From: Bacteroidota bacterium
GTDB lineage: Bacteria; Bacteroidota; Ignavibacteria; UBA10030; SZUA-254
Length of the DNA stretch: 16,465 nucleotides
Direction: 5' to 3'
Assembly (NCBI GenBank): GCA_004322375.1
Contig: SCUC01000545.1
Span: 1-16,465, forward strand
The notes under the pieces were generated by a model. It was not told the origin of the DNA and did no database searches. It saw only the letters and a program-made list of their open reading frames with translations. Positions 1 through 6,848 of this stretch are shown piece after piece (positions within the stretch are counted from its first letter, which is position 1; every line of letters begins with the position of its first letter). The position numbers were made by a program, and so were the translations under genes.

Positions 1-224
1 TATCTTGGCATAAATCTGTTCTAATAACTGGTGTTTTTATCATGGCTTTTTAGAATATATAACCACTTCCTTGATTTTTAAATTCCTCTGCTTTTTCCTT
101 AACCTGACAGCATTGGGATTGAGGGGTGTGTTCATCGTGTTCAAACAAAAATATTTGCGTTTTGAACAAAGCATTTTATGTGTAACTTGAGTAAATAATT
201 TTCAATGTATTCTTTCTCTATTGG

Positions 225-1544
225 TTACTTCTCCCTCTTCACCTTCAAAATCTCCAACAGCGCCGTTCTCGCCTTGTCGTTGCCAATGCTGCCAAGGTAA
301 TACACGGCATCGCGGCGGAGGTCATAATTTTTGTCGTCGCGGGCTACGCCTCCGAGAAATTCCACTGCCTTGTCGTTGCCGATTTCCGCAATTGAGCTAA
401 GTACGGTTTGAAGCTGCCCAACCCTGTACTTCGGGATCGCAGTATAAAGCTCGGATAACGTTTCAACCGAGCGGTTTTTATTGTTGGAAAGCGAACCGAT
501 ATAGTTAATTGCCATGTTCTGAATTTCTTCGCTTGTGTCCCGTTTCGCGATCTCGACAAACACAGGCAGAGGGTCATGCTTTTTGAAATCCACAAGCAAA
601 TCCATAGCGGTAAATCTCAGGGTGCGGTGTTCCTTGGGATCAATTGCAATTTCCTTCAATGCGTTATATGAACCCTCATCATCCTTCTTGTCTCCGAGCG
701 CATAAAGAATGTCTAGTTGTAATTGCGTTTCGCTATCCAGCTTTTCATCGTGCGATGGCAGCATTGGCATAGGCGTCCATGCTACAGGAGCAGTTCCTGA
801 AAGCCCCCTCAACTGGTTTGTTAGCAATCGTCGCGATTTATCGAATTGCTGCCGTGCAAGAGTCGTTGCTGTACCCACGCCATAGATAAACCCATTTCCA
901 TTCGCCGTTCGTTCAAAGTAAACAACCTGGCTGTCTCCTGATGTTGAGAAAACGACGCTGCCATCGAGGTCGCCTAAATCTGCCACGGCATCATCATAAT
1001 ACTTACTCTTCGGGTAGGCTTTAATAAATTTCTTGTAGTGTTCGCGCGCCTTATCAACGTCAGTTGCTTTATACGCATAGGCAATCCAATACGATGCGTC
1101 ATCGAGATATTGGCTTTTCGGGTAGCTCGAAATCATAGTCTTAAACTGTTTGATCGCTTCTTCCCATTCCTCATCGAGAATCAGGTCGTACCCTTTTTTA
1201 TACGATTTATACCCGGGGTCATCCTTTTTCTCATTTTCTGAAAATGCTTCACATTCATGCGTCGTATTCCAGGCTACCACGGTTGGAGCTTCTACAAAAG
1301 GAGATTGAACAACGGTAACAGGGACCCAATCTTCAGAACTAACTTCTACAGTTTCTTGCCCGAATGCAAAAGCAACCGGGAACGTTGCCAAGACGATGAG
1401 AATTAGTAGAACAGCCGAAATCTTTTCCCGCCCGTCATTGACGGGGTTCGCAAAAGACGAATTGAATACTGCGCGAATGACACGAGGGAAATTTTTCGAA
1501 TATTCTTCTTGAAAAATAGTTTTCAACTGTAATTTCATTTTCAT
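225..1544 (-). CDS. Exported TPR/HEAT-repeat protein, third gene of an ECF sigma operon
   Basis: The 439-residue product has a late hydrophobic segment (residues 42-61, ending AFAFGQ) that looks like a signal sequence or membrane anchor. Residues 112-190 hold TPR-like units, with YPKSQYLDDA and YPKSKYYDDA repeating the helix pattern seen in BamD/YbgF-type proteins. Residues 270-435 contain HEAT-like repeats (ALGD, YIGSLSN, YLGSIGND). Both modules are protein-protein scaffolds; no enzyme motif is visible. The start overlaps the anti-sigma stop as ATGA at 1541-1544, so translation is probably coupled. I infer a periplasmic partner or target of the sigma/anti-sigma system. The roughly 40 residues before the hydrophobic core are unusually long, and residues 18-41 are encoded by a palindromic repeat (see 1424-1491). 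The fold call is fairly safe; the function is unknown. Confidence 0.85.
   Translation of the reverse strand: MKMKLQLKTIFQEEYSKNFPRVIRAVFNSSFANPVNDGREKISAVLLILIVLATFPVAFAFGQETVEVSSEDWVPVTVVQSPFVEAPTVVAWNTTHECEAFSENEKKDDPGYKSYKKGYDLILDEEWEEAIKQFKTMISSYPKSQYLDDASYWIAYAYKATDVDKAREHYKKFIKAYPKSKYYDDAVADLGDLDGSVVFSTSGDSQVVYFERTANGNGFIYGVGTATTLARQQFDKSRRLLTNQLRGLSGTAPVAWTPMPMLPSHDEKLDSETQLQLDILYALGDKKDDEGSYNALKEIAIDPKEHRTLRFTAMDLLVDFKKHDPLPVFVEIAKRDTSEEIQNMAINYIGSLSNNKNRSVETLSELYTAIPKYRVGQLQTVLSSIAEIGNDKAVEFLGGVARDDKNYDLRRDAVYYLGSIGNDKARTALLEILKVKREK
1424..1491. repeat. Palindromic repeat element inside the coding sequence of the TPR/HEAT gene
   Basis: The 68-bp segment is bounded by TTTCCC (1424-1429) and its complement GGGAAA (1486-1491). 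About 16 of the outer 20 bases match between the two inverted arms. It contains a small quasi-palindrome, CCCGTCA-T-TGACGGG (1429-1443). Bases 1462-1482 match 19 of 21 bases of 9474-9494 in the MITE-like element. The segment encodes residues 18-41 of the exported protein, just before its hydrophobic signal core. The repeat is visible in the sequence; calling it an inserted mobile palindrome is inference. Confidence 0.55.
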
Positions 1545-2350
1545 TCTTCCTTGTAGTTTGCAAACATGACTGTAGGTTGGTTATAAGCCGCTTCAGCTCT
1601 TCGAACTTTATAGAGCAAGTTTCCCCGTTCGATCCCATCGCGGATAAGCTCCAGGTCGGCAGAGTTCTCGCTCATTTCGGAGTTGGCTAGCTTGAGCAAG
1701 ATTTTTTCCATGTCGCTAATGAGCCGCTCGGAACGGGAATCCAGCGGTTGCTGCTTTAACTGGCGGGCTTCGTGGATCAAGCTTTTTGAAATTGTTTGTT
1801 CGGCTTCCATGTCGGCAGGTTCGCCCTCTTCAAGCCCGGAATTTGCCAACCCGACAAGCAATGCCCGCGACCTCCGAAAATATTCATGCAGCCTGATGTA
1901 TTCGGAATCTACCGGGGATACAACCTGTCGTGCTGCCTGTTGCTGCGAAGGGGGTTTCTCCTGTTGCAAGAAATATTTTCCTGCAACGAGCCCGGCAAGC
2001 AGTAAAATACAACACGCCCCCGCAATTGCAATATCACGCGGGCGAAACGTAATGACAGAATCCAGCCACTCAAGAAAGCGTTCGATGGCGGTTGCTTGCG
2101 CTGGCTCTTCTTTTGTAATCCGCGCTTGCACGGAATATGCAAACGTATTCCAATATTCTTCCGGCTGCTGTGCGCTCCAATCTATTGTCGCCTTATCAAC
2201 TTCCTGAAAAAACGTTGAAAGAGTTGATGCTTCTTCGCGGCATTGGTTGCAAGATTGGATATGCCGTTCAATTCTCTGCCGGTCTTCTTCCGGCAATTCA
2301 TTCCTTACAAATTCATAGAGATGAGCTTTTGCTCGTGCGTGTTCATTCAT
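1541..2350 (-). CDS. Zinc-finger (zf-HC2-like) transmembrane anti-sigma factor
   Basis: The 269-residue protein begins with an anti-sigma zinc-finger pattern: H10, then H30-x3-C34-x2-C37 (HIQSCNQC). This is the ZAS signature that binds the cognate ECF sigma factor. A single membrane helix (about 107-127) follows, then an extracytoplasmic part of about 140 residues rich in charged, probably helical sequence (about 148-255). The gene lies directly downstream of the sigma gene with an ATGA overlap at 2347-2350, the arrangement typical of sigma/anti-sigma pairs. It overlaps the TPR/HEAT gene by ATGA as well. The inferred role is to hold the sigma factor at the inner membrane until an envelope or redox signal is sensed. 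No peptidase site can be placed from sequence. Confidence 0.85.
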   Translation of the reverse strand: MNEHARAKAHLYEFVRNELPEEDRQRIERHIQSCNQCREEASTLSTFFQEVDKATIDWSAQQPEEYWNTFAYSVQARITKEEPAQATAIERFLEWLDSVITFRPRDIAIAGACCILLLAGLVAGKYFLQQEKPPSQQQAARQVVSPVDSEYIRLHEYFRRSRALLVGLANSGLEEGEPADMEAEQTISKSLIHEARQLKQQPLDSRSERLISDMEKILLKLANSEMSENSADLELIRDGIERGNLLYKVRRAEAAYNQPTVMFANYKEE

Positions 2351-2904
2351 ACCTGTTCTTCTTCTAAAAACTTCAGCTTCAATTGTAATTTCTTAATTCC
2401 CCTGTGCAAATGGGTTTTCACGGTTCCTTCCGAGCATCGGAGAATGTTGCTCACTTGCTTGGTGGATAAGCCGTTAAGATGTCGTAAGATAACTACCGCA
2501 CGCTGAAGCGTCGGCAGCTCGTGCAGCGCCCGTTCGATGTGTGCGGACGTATCAAAGCCCCTCATCACGGTTGGCTCATGTCCCATCAGCATTTCGGTTG
2601 TTTCCGTTATCGGCGATTCATGTTTCGTAATTCGTTGCAGCTGCTTTACCCTGTTGAGCGCGACATTCGTCACGATCCGGTACAGCCAGGTCGAGAATCC
2701 CGCATCGCCGCGGAAATACTTTAGCGAGCGGTACGCGCGCACGAATGCATCTTGCGCCACGTCCTGGGCATCGTCATGATTTCCGACATAGCGATACGCA
2801 AGATTGTATGCCTGTTTCATGTTTCGCTCGACGAGCTGCCTGTACGCTTTGCTATCACCGTTTTTTGATAAATTAACGAGCTCCGGCTCGTCCCATAGCG
2901 ACAC
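2347..2904 (-). CDS. ECF (RpoE-like) RNA polymerase sigma factor
   Basis: The 185-residue length is typical of ECF sigma factors. Region 2 spans about residues 22-90, with the conserved DDAQDVAQDAFVRAY helix and the FSTWLYRIVTNVALNRVK region 2.4 pattern. Region 4 spans about 120-172, including the LPTLQRAVVILRHLNGLSTKQV and CSEGTVKTHLHRGIKKL helix-turn-helix. Domain 3 is absent, as expected. The start is GTG at 2904: the codon immediately upstream is an in-frame TGA, and an AAGGA ribosome-binding site (2914-2918) lies 9 nt upstream. The gene is the first of a sigma/anti-sigma/TPR-HEAT operon. A loose GGAAACC-N14-GTAAAC motif lies upstream (2953-2979, minus) and could be an ECF-type autoregulated promoter, but the spacing is short and the match is weak. 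Confidence 0.95.
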   Translation of the reverse strand: MSLWDEPELVNLSKNGDSKAYRQLVERNMKQAYNLAYRYVGNHDDAQDVAQDAFVRAYRSLKYFRGDAGFSTWLYRIVTNVALNRVKQLQRITKHESPITETTEMLMGHEPTVMRGFDTSAHIERALHELPTLQRAVVILRHLNGLSTKQVSNILRCSEGTVKTHLHRGIKKLQLKLKFLEEEQV

Positions 2905-3053
2905 TCAGGGAATTCCTTGAATTTATTATTAGACAACGAGAAACTGTTTTTCGTTTACAATTTTTAGGTTACGGTTTCCATTTTGATGTTTTCCGTGCAA
3001 AACCGATAGATTTAGATACGGGGTTTTTGGGGAAAAGTTGGTAATCTTCCCTC

Positions 3054-3082
3054 TTGACCATATTCCCCAAACTTTGTATATT
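3054..3082 (+). promoter_or_regulatory. Candidate sigma-70-type promoter for the DUF6580 gene
   Basis: TTGACC (3054-3059) and TATATT (3077-3082) are separated by exactly 17 bases. This predicts a transcript start near 3089 and a leader of about 42 nt before the ATG at 3131. It is the best consensus promoter in the window. I saw no riboswitch-like fold in the leader. Confidence 0.6.
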
Positions 3083-3130
3083 AAGTCGTTCTGTAAGCAA
3101 TCATTTTTTTGTTAATAAGAAGAGCTTCCG

Positions 3131-3697
3131 ATGAAAGAAAAACTAGACATCCGCTTTACCGTTCTTGTCGCAATTATTCTCTTGGCTGCATTCAGCCGCA
3201 TTATACCGCACATGCCGAATTTCTCCCCATTAGGGGCAATCGGGCTGTTTGGCGCGGCGCATTTCAAGAAAAAATGGCAGGTATTTCTCATCCCTCTTGC
3301 CGCGACATGGTTGAGCGATTTATTTATCAATAATGTTATCTATGCTCAATACTATCCTGAGTTCACCTGGCTTTACTCCGGCTTCTACTGGCAGTATGGC
3401 AGCTATTTGTTAATTGCTCTATCAGGACTTTTTCTGCTAAAGACTGTTTCTCCCTTGAGAATTGGTGGGGCGGCGCTAACCTCGACAGCTATTTTCTTTA
3501 CCATCACAAACTTTGCTTGTTGGCCCGGTAACCCAACCTATACACAAAACTTCGGGGGCTTGCTCACTTGCTACGCGGCAGGTATTCCGTTCCTGAAAGG
3601 CACACTGCTCGGCGATGTATGTTACTCGGTAGTGCTATTCGGAACATTTGCTTTGGCGAAGAAACGATTCCCCGTTTTGCAAGCATCGAAGATATAA
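3131..3697 (+). CDS. DUF6580 family integral membrane protein, putative transporter
   Basis: The 188-residue protein has several hydrophobic segments (about 11-24, 33-41, 52-67, 90-105, 114-128, 160-175). It carries the family motif RIIPHMPNFSPLGAIGLFGAAHF near residues 23-45 and the conserved IPLAATWLSDLFINN segment at about 54-68. The substrate-binding components of ECF vitamin transporters have a similar size and topology, and DUF6580 is usually described only as a putative transport protein. The substrate is not known. The gene stands alone between divergent and convergent neighbours. It has its own promoter (3054-3082), a weak purine-rich site (AGAAGAG) 6 nt before the ATG, and a strong terminator at 3784-3824. 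Family call is good; function is open. Confidence 0.8.
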   Translation: MKEKLDIRFTVLVAIILLAAFSRIIPHMPNFSPLGAIGLFGAAHFKKKWQVFLIPLAATWLSDLFINNVIYAQYYPEFTWLYSGFYWQYGSYLLIALSGLFLLKTVSPLRIGGAALTSTAIFFTITNFACWPGNPTYTQNFGGLLTCYAAGIPFLKGTLLGDVCYSVVLFGTFALAKKRFPVLQASKI

Positions 3698-3783
3698 AAA
3701 AAGTATAACTGTTTTTGGCAGAGACAGTAAGTATTCAACAAGTGTAAGAGATAAGACAGATTGTATCATCAATCTTGAGACTT

Positions 3784-3824
3784 AGACCTTGAAGGTCAGC
3801 CAGACCTTCAAGGTCTTTTTTTTT
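3784..3824 (+). terminator. Strong rho-independent terminator after the DUF6580 gene
   Basis: A perfect inverted repeat, GACCTTGAAGGTC (3785-3797) and GACCTTCAAGGTC (3803-3815), is extended by A3784-T3816. It encloses a 5-nt loop and is followed by nine Ts (3816-3824). Each arm is itself a near-palindrome, so the sequence may also be a dispersed repeat used as a terminator. The T run is present only for plus-strand transcription; the convergent YidD-fusion gene ends 27 nt beyond it. Confidence 0.85.
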
Positions 3825-3850
3825 CAAGACCAAAACACTCTAAACACATC

Positions 3851-5092
3851 TCACTCCAGCGCTGCATCAATATCAACATCAACGCCTTCCAGCATTTCAT
3901 CTAAATATGAGTTTCGAATACGAATATTATACTCTTCCGCCGCATCGGAAGAGCCTTTGATGTTTCCGATATACCACCCCGACCCGAAGAACCCGATGAC
4001 TGTAGCAAGACTATAATTCTCCTGATGAATTGCATCGCGCATCGCCCAGATTAACAATCCGTTAATGAGAAACGACGATAAGGCAGTGCCGGGACGATTT
4101 GCATAAAGATAGCCGGAGCCCGGAACGATTGCCGAGAGAGTTCCCGCTAACCATGGCTGACGCTTTGGCAATGAACGTATCCTATCTACGGAATCCAACA
4201 ATCGTCTGGAAATTTGTCCACGATCCGAGGAATGGTGGACATTCATGAAATGAGACGATGCGCTTTCCCATTGAAACATCCGGGCGTAGGATAGACCAAT
4301 CGTAAATTGCGATTCATCATACCATGACTCCGTTGAATGCAACCGGTTCCATTCTAATGTTGAAATTGCTTTCGGATAATTTTGCGTCCGGTAATAGACC
4401 TTTCCTAATAACAATTCCATTTCCGCGCGGATGGATTTATCCGCGTTTAGTGTTGTTCGGTAGGCTGTGAGATACTTGATATAGCCTTCATTATCATTGT
4501 CATAATAATAGCAGAGACCGACCTTCCGGAGGTACGATAGTTTCTTTAGAGAATCGTTCTCTAAAAAATTAAGGCGCATATACTCTGTCGCCGCGCGGGA
4601 ATAATCTTTCTGTGAAAAGAGATAATCTGCAAATTTACCATCCCCGCTGTCAGCGCGTAGCCGGTATTCACTCGGCGTACGCAAACCGGCATCCGTTGTG
4701 TTGTTATCGCGGTTCCTTCTGCCGATGTATTGATCCGAGAAAGGTGAATCATACCACCTGATGCCGTTATCAATCGCTACCGTGTTATAAAGGGGAAGCT
4801 CATGTCCGCAGCGCAACAGACGCTCAAATGTTCCGATATATGCTTCATAAACAGGAAGCGAATCGAAAAGCATTTTTGAATACTGTGAGCACGAAGGATA
4901 CATCGGGCATGTATTCCCGCCCTTGACAGGTGAAATCCAATCCTGATAGAAATCGAGCAGGAAATTGGAGCCGCTGCCGTATGTCTCCCCGGCTTGCCCG
5001 CTCACTCTCGCATGATGATCATCAAGCGAATCCTGCCCTCGCAGAGAGACACAACAACAAAGAACAAATCCTAGTATGAAAAAAAATTTCAT
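3851..5092 (-). CDS. Exported YidD-domain / TPR / C-terminal membrane-domain fusion protein
   Basis: The 413-residue product starts with a signal sequence (MKFFFILGFVLCCCVSLRGQ). Residues 44-102 are a YidD (membrane protein insertion efficiency factor) domain: FYQDWISPVKGGNTCPMYPSCSQYS, then RLLRCGHELP, with C62, C68 and C95 matching the family's conserved cysteines. Residues 150-285 form TPR-like helical repeats. Residues 312-393 contain AGTLSAIVPGSGYLYANRPGTALSSFLINGL and GFFGSGWYIGNIKGSSDAAEEYN, two hydrophobic stretches resembling DUF5683-type C-terminal membrane domains. Free-standing YidD is about 70-90 residues and cytoplasmic/inner-membrane, so a signal sequence before a YidD domain is notable. 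The gene follows the glycine-rich membrane protein gene after a 213-nt gap holding REP-like palindromes. Domain calls are good; the role is unknown, perhaps envelope assembly. Confidence 0.8.
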   Translation of the reverse strand: MKFFFILGFVLCCCVSLRGQDSLDDHHARVSGQAGETYGSGSNFLLDFYQDWISPVKGGNTCPMYPSCSQYSKMLFDSLPVYEAYIGTFERLLRCGHELPLYNTVAIDNGIRWYDSPFSDQYIGRRNRDNNTTDAGLRTPSEYRLRADSGDGKFADYLFSQKDYSRAATEYMRLNFLENDSLKKLSYLRKVGLCYYYDNDNEGYIKYLTAYRTTLNADKSIRAEMELLLGKVYYRTQNYPKAISTLEWNRLHSTESWYDESQFTIGLSYARMFQWESASSHFMNVHHSSDRGQISRRLLDSVDRIRSLPKRQPWLAGTLSAIVPGSGYLYANRPGTALSSFLINGLLIWAMRDAIHQENYSLATVIGFFGSGWYIGNIKGSSDAAEEYNIRIRNSYLDEMLEGVDVDIDAALE

Positions 5093-5192
5093 TGTTCACA
5101 AGGAACATGAATTGGAAAGATAGGATAGAAAATAACTCATGTTTGCTGTTGCTGGGAATTCGTTAAAACGATTCAACAAATAACGCGATTAA

Positions 5193-5216
5193 AGCCCACG
5201 ACTTAAGTCGTGGGCT
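5193..5216. repeat. 24-bp perfect palindrome, REP-like
   Basis: AGCCCACGACTT is followed directly by its exact reverse complement, giving a 12-bp perfect palindrome with no loop. It lies between two minus-strand genes and has no T tract, so it is not an intrinsic terminator. This palindrome type is familiar as a dispersed intergenic repeat in various environmental bacteria. It is paired with the hairpin at 5236-5253. Confidence 0.7.
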
Positions 5217-5235
5217 AAATAACGCTCATAAAACA

Positions 5236-5253
5236 AAACCGATTCATCGGTTT
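5236..5253. repeat. Second REP-like hairpin, paired with 5193-5216
   Basis: AAACCGAT, a 2-nt loop (TC), then ATCGGTTT form an 8-bp perfect stem. It lies 19 nt after the longer palindrome. The pair resembles the two-hairpin units mobilised by REP-associated (RAYT/TnpA-REP) transposases; no such transposase gene is in this window. Confidence 0.5.
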
Positions 5254-5305
5254 CAAAGGCAAGATTTATGCATAGGTTCATCTTGAATAATTTATCAATC
5301 GCTAC

Positions 5306-6019
5306 CTACGGCGTTTTCTCACGGGAGCCATCACCATTCACAGTTAAGCTATCATTATAGAGCTGAACAGCTTCCTGAAGATTGCTCCCAAGCGCGCTGT
5401 GGTTGACGTACCCGATACCTCCTACTATCACGCCGGCTGTAACTAAAGGCAGCCAAACCACTGAATAAGTCGTGTTGCCGCTTGTTTGTTCCGATACCGT
5501 AACGTGTGTAGAGGAAACAACCACTCCTGCTACGGCGAGGCCGCCTCCTAATACCATCAGCACCGTCCCGGTAGTACGCTTCCGGTACGCGCTGGCTACT
5601 TTCTCTACTGCTTCCGGGTTGCTTTGCATTGCCATTTTTAGATTGACACCGTCCTCTCCTACGGGATACGTTTGTCCATCCATCTGGTAATACTCGGATG
5701 ATTGTAATATGATCTTCCTGCTATCCAGCGCAGCATTATCTTGAAAAATGATTTTGGGCTTGGAAGAGTCTGACCTGATTTGAGATGGAGAAATATTATG
5801 TTGTCCCGGTTCTGCTTTGAATATAATTTTCGGCTTTCCGCTTTCCTGGTTTCCTGTCGAATCACCTTGCGCATATACGTGCATACTGCACAGAACAATG
5901 AGAACAAAGAATGTTCCAAACAACTCTCTCCGCTCCAGACTGCGTCCCCGCAGTCTGGATAACCTTCTCACGGATTCACTATGAGGACGTACCACACCTT
6001 TTGAAATGCTTCTGTTCAT
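5306..6019 (-). CDS. Small exported membrane protein with KPKIIF repeats and glycine-rich helices
   Basis: I do not recognise the family. I chose the ATG at 6019 (237 residues) over an upstream ATG at 6100, because the longer form would overlap the lipoprotein gene by 49 nt and adds no plausible domain; GGAA lies about 10 nt before 6019. Residues 36-52 (TFFVLIVLCSMHVYAQG) form a signal-sequence core preceded by a very basic 34-residue n-region. KPKIIF occurs twice (62-67 and 87-92), with a weaker copy RKIILQ near 101-106. Two glycine-rich hydrophobic segments follow (about 150-170 and 187-205), then an amphipathic ALGSNLQEAVQLYN tail. The gene is 32 nt downstream of the lipoprotein gene and probably co-transcribed. 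A perfect hairpin (5934-5959) lies inside the n-region coding sequence. Confidence 0.7.
   Translation of the reverse strand: MNRSISKGVVRPHSESVRRLSRLRGRSLERRELFGTFFVLIVLCSMHVYAQGDSTGNQESGKPKIIFKAEPGQHNISPSQIRSDSSKPKIIFQDNAALDSRKIILQSSEYYQMDGQTYPVGEDGVNLKMAMQSNPEAVEKVASAYRKRTTGTVLMVLGGGLAVAGVVVSSTHVTVSEQTSGNTTYSVVWLPLVTAGVIVGGIGYVNHSALGSNLQEAVQLYNDSLTVNGDGSREKTP
5934..5959. repeat. Perfect 11-bp hairpin inside the signal-peptide n-region coding sequence
   Basis: TCCAGACTGCG (5934-5944), a 4-nt loop TCCC, then CGCAGTCTGGA (5949-5959) pair perfectly. It encodes residues 21-29 (SRLRGRSLE) of the exported protein, within the run VRRLSRLRGRSLERRE just before the hydrophobic core. The stem is GC-rich compared with its surroundings. 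It may be an in-frame palindromic repeat, or an mRNA hairpin affecting early translation. Confidence 0.65.
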
Positions 6020-6051
6020 GATAATGTTCCAATGATTATGTAACGTAAGCG

Positions 6052-6735
6052 CTATTTTGATGCAAGAAACTTTGCAAGCTCGGTAACAAGTTCTTTGCAC
6101 GCTTCTCCGATTGCGTCGCCCATTGTCTTCTCTACGTTCTGGGTAGTATTGCTGTAATCATCCATCTTAGTCACATTCTTTGACACGCTCTTACGCCACA
6201 CCTCATCATTGCCTTTAAATAACGCGCCGGTAAGCTGAACGTCAGTTGAGCCTTCAACGTCCACCGCAGAGGCAATTAACGCCCCCGCAATTCCACCGAT
6301 GCACGCCTGAGTATCTTGAGCTTTCTGTTCGTTAATCACAACATGAAATTGATCTATGCTGCTCTTGAACACATAATTCGCATCAGGAGAAGCCTCTTCC
6401 GTCACCTGTGTGAATAATCCTGAACTTTGTAACGCGTTCTTGAGATGCTTGTCAACTTCCGGTAAGAGCGGACTTTTATAATTTTTGTCTCCAAGAATTA
6501 ATATCCCCCGGTTGCCGCTAAACCCGCAGGAACTCGGTTCTTCACCTTTTTTATCAAGGTCGCTTCTGGCATCGCTGATTGTCGTATATGCCAATGTGCC
6601 CGATTTCTCAACGACGGTGAATTCTTGCGGTTTTACCTCCGGTTTCACATAGAATTTTCTTGGACCGCATCCGGTGAGCGCCAATATTATCAAGCCTGCA
6701 ATGAGGGGCAACTTACTTTTTATCAAAAATGACAT
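6052..6735 (-). CDS. Outer-membrane-type lipoprotein, YajG-like pattern
   Basis: The 227-residue product begins with a lipoprotein signal and lipobox LTGC, with lipidated C23. After it come a strand-rich segment, ISDARSD (about residues 53-59), ILILGDK, LLPEVDKHLKNALQSSGLF and a C-terminal amphipathic helix (GDAIGEACKELVTELAKFL). This resembles the D-x-R, then P-x-V-xx-x-L-xx-A-L pattern of YajG and related small periplasmic-facing lipoproteins, but the family assignment is tentative. An excellent ribosome-binding site, AAGGAG (6743-6748), lies 7 nt before the ATG. The gene is 113 nt downstream of the DUF5916 gene and 32 nt upstream of the glycine-rich membrane protein, so these two small genes likely form one unit. 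Confidence 0.8.
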   Translation of the reverse strand: MSFLIKSKLPLIAGLIILALTGCGPRKFYVKPEVKPQEFTVVEKSGTLAYTTISDARSDLDKKGEEPSSCGFSGNRGILILGDKNYKSPLLPEVDKHLKNALQSSGLFTQVTEEASPDANYVFKSSIDQFHVVINEQKAQDTQACIGGIAGALIASAVDVEGSTDVQLTGALFKGNDEVWRKSVSKNVTKMDDYSNTTQNVEKTMGDAIGEACKELVTELAKFLASK

Positions 6736-6792
6736 AAGGTTTCTCCTTTTTGAAGTTATAGTTGAATGAATCTTTTAATTAGTTCATTTTTT

Positions 6793-6818
6793 GTGTAAAA
6801 AAATGCAACTCTTTACAC
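6793..6818. repeat. Short inverted repeat between the DUF5916 and lipoprotein genes
   Basis: GTGTAAA (6793-6799) and TTTACAC (6812-6818) form a 7-bp stem with a 12-nt loop. There is no T tract on the minus strand after it. It may be a weak attenuator or operator in the 113-nt gap before the lipoprotein gene. Significance is uncertain because the stem is AT-rich. Confidence 0.3.
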
Positions 6819-6848
6819 GAAGGTTTAATAATCACAAATCTAATGCCA

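Noticed and set aside
3083..3130. Riboswitch in the leader of the DUF6580 gene
   Set aside because: The leader is only about 42 nt and shows no conserved riboswitch core.
6020..6100. Upstream ATG at 6100 for the glycine-rich membrane protein
   Set aside because: It would overlap the lipoprotein gene by 49 nt and add 27 cysteine-rich residues of no recognisable type; the ATG at 6019 fits better.
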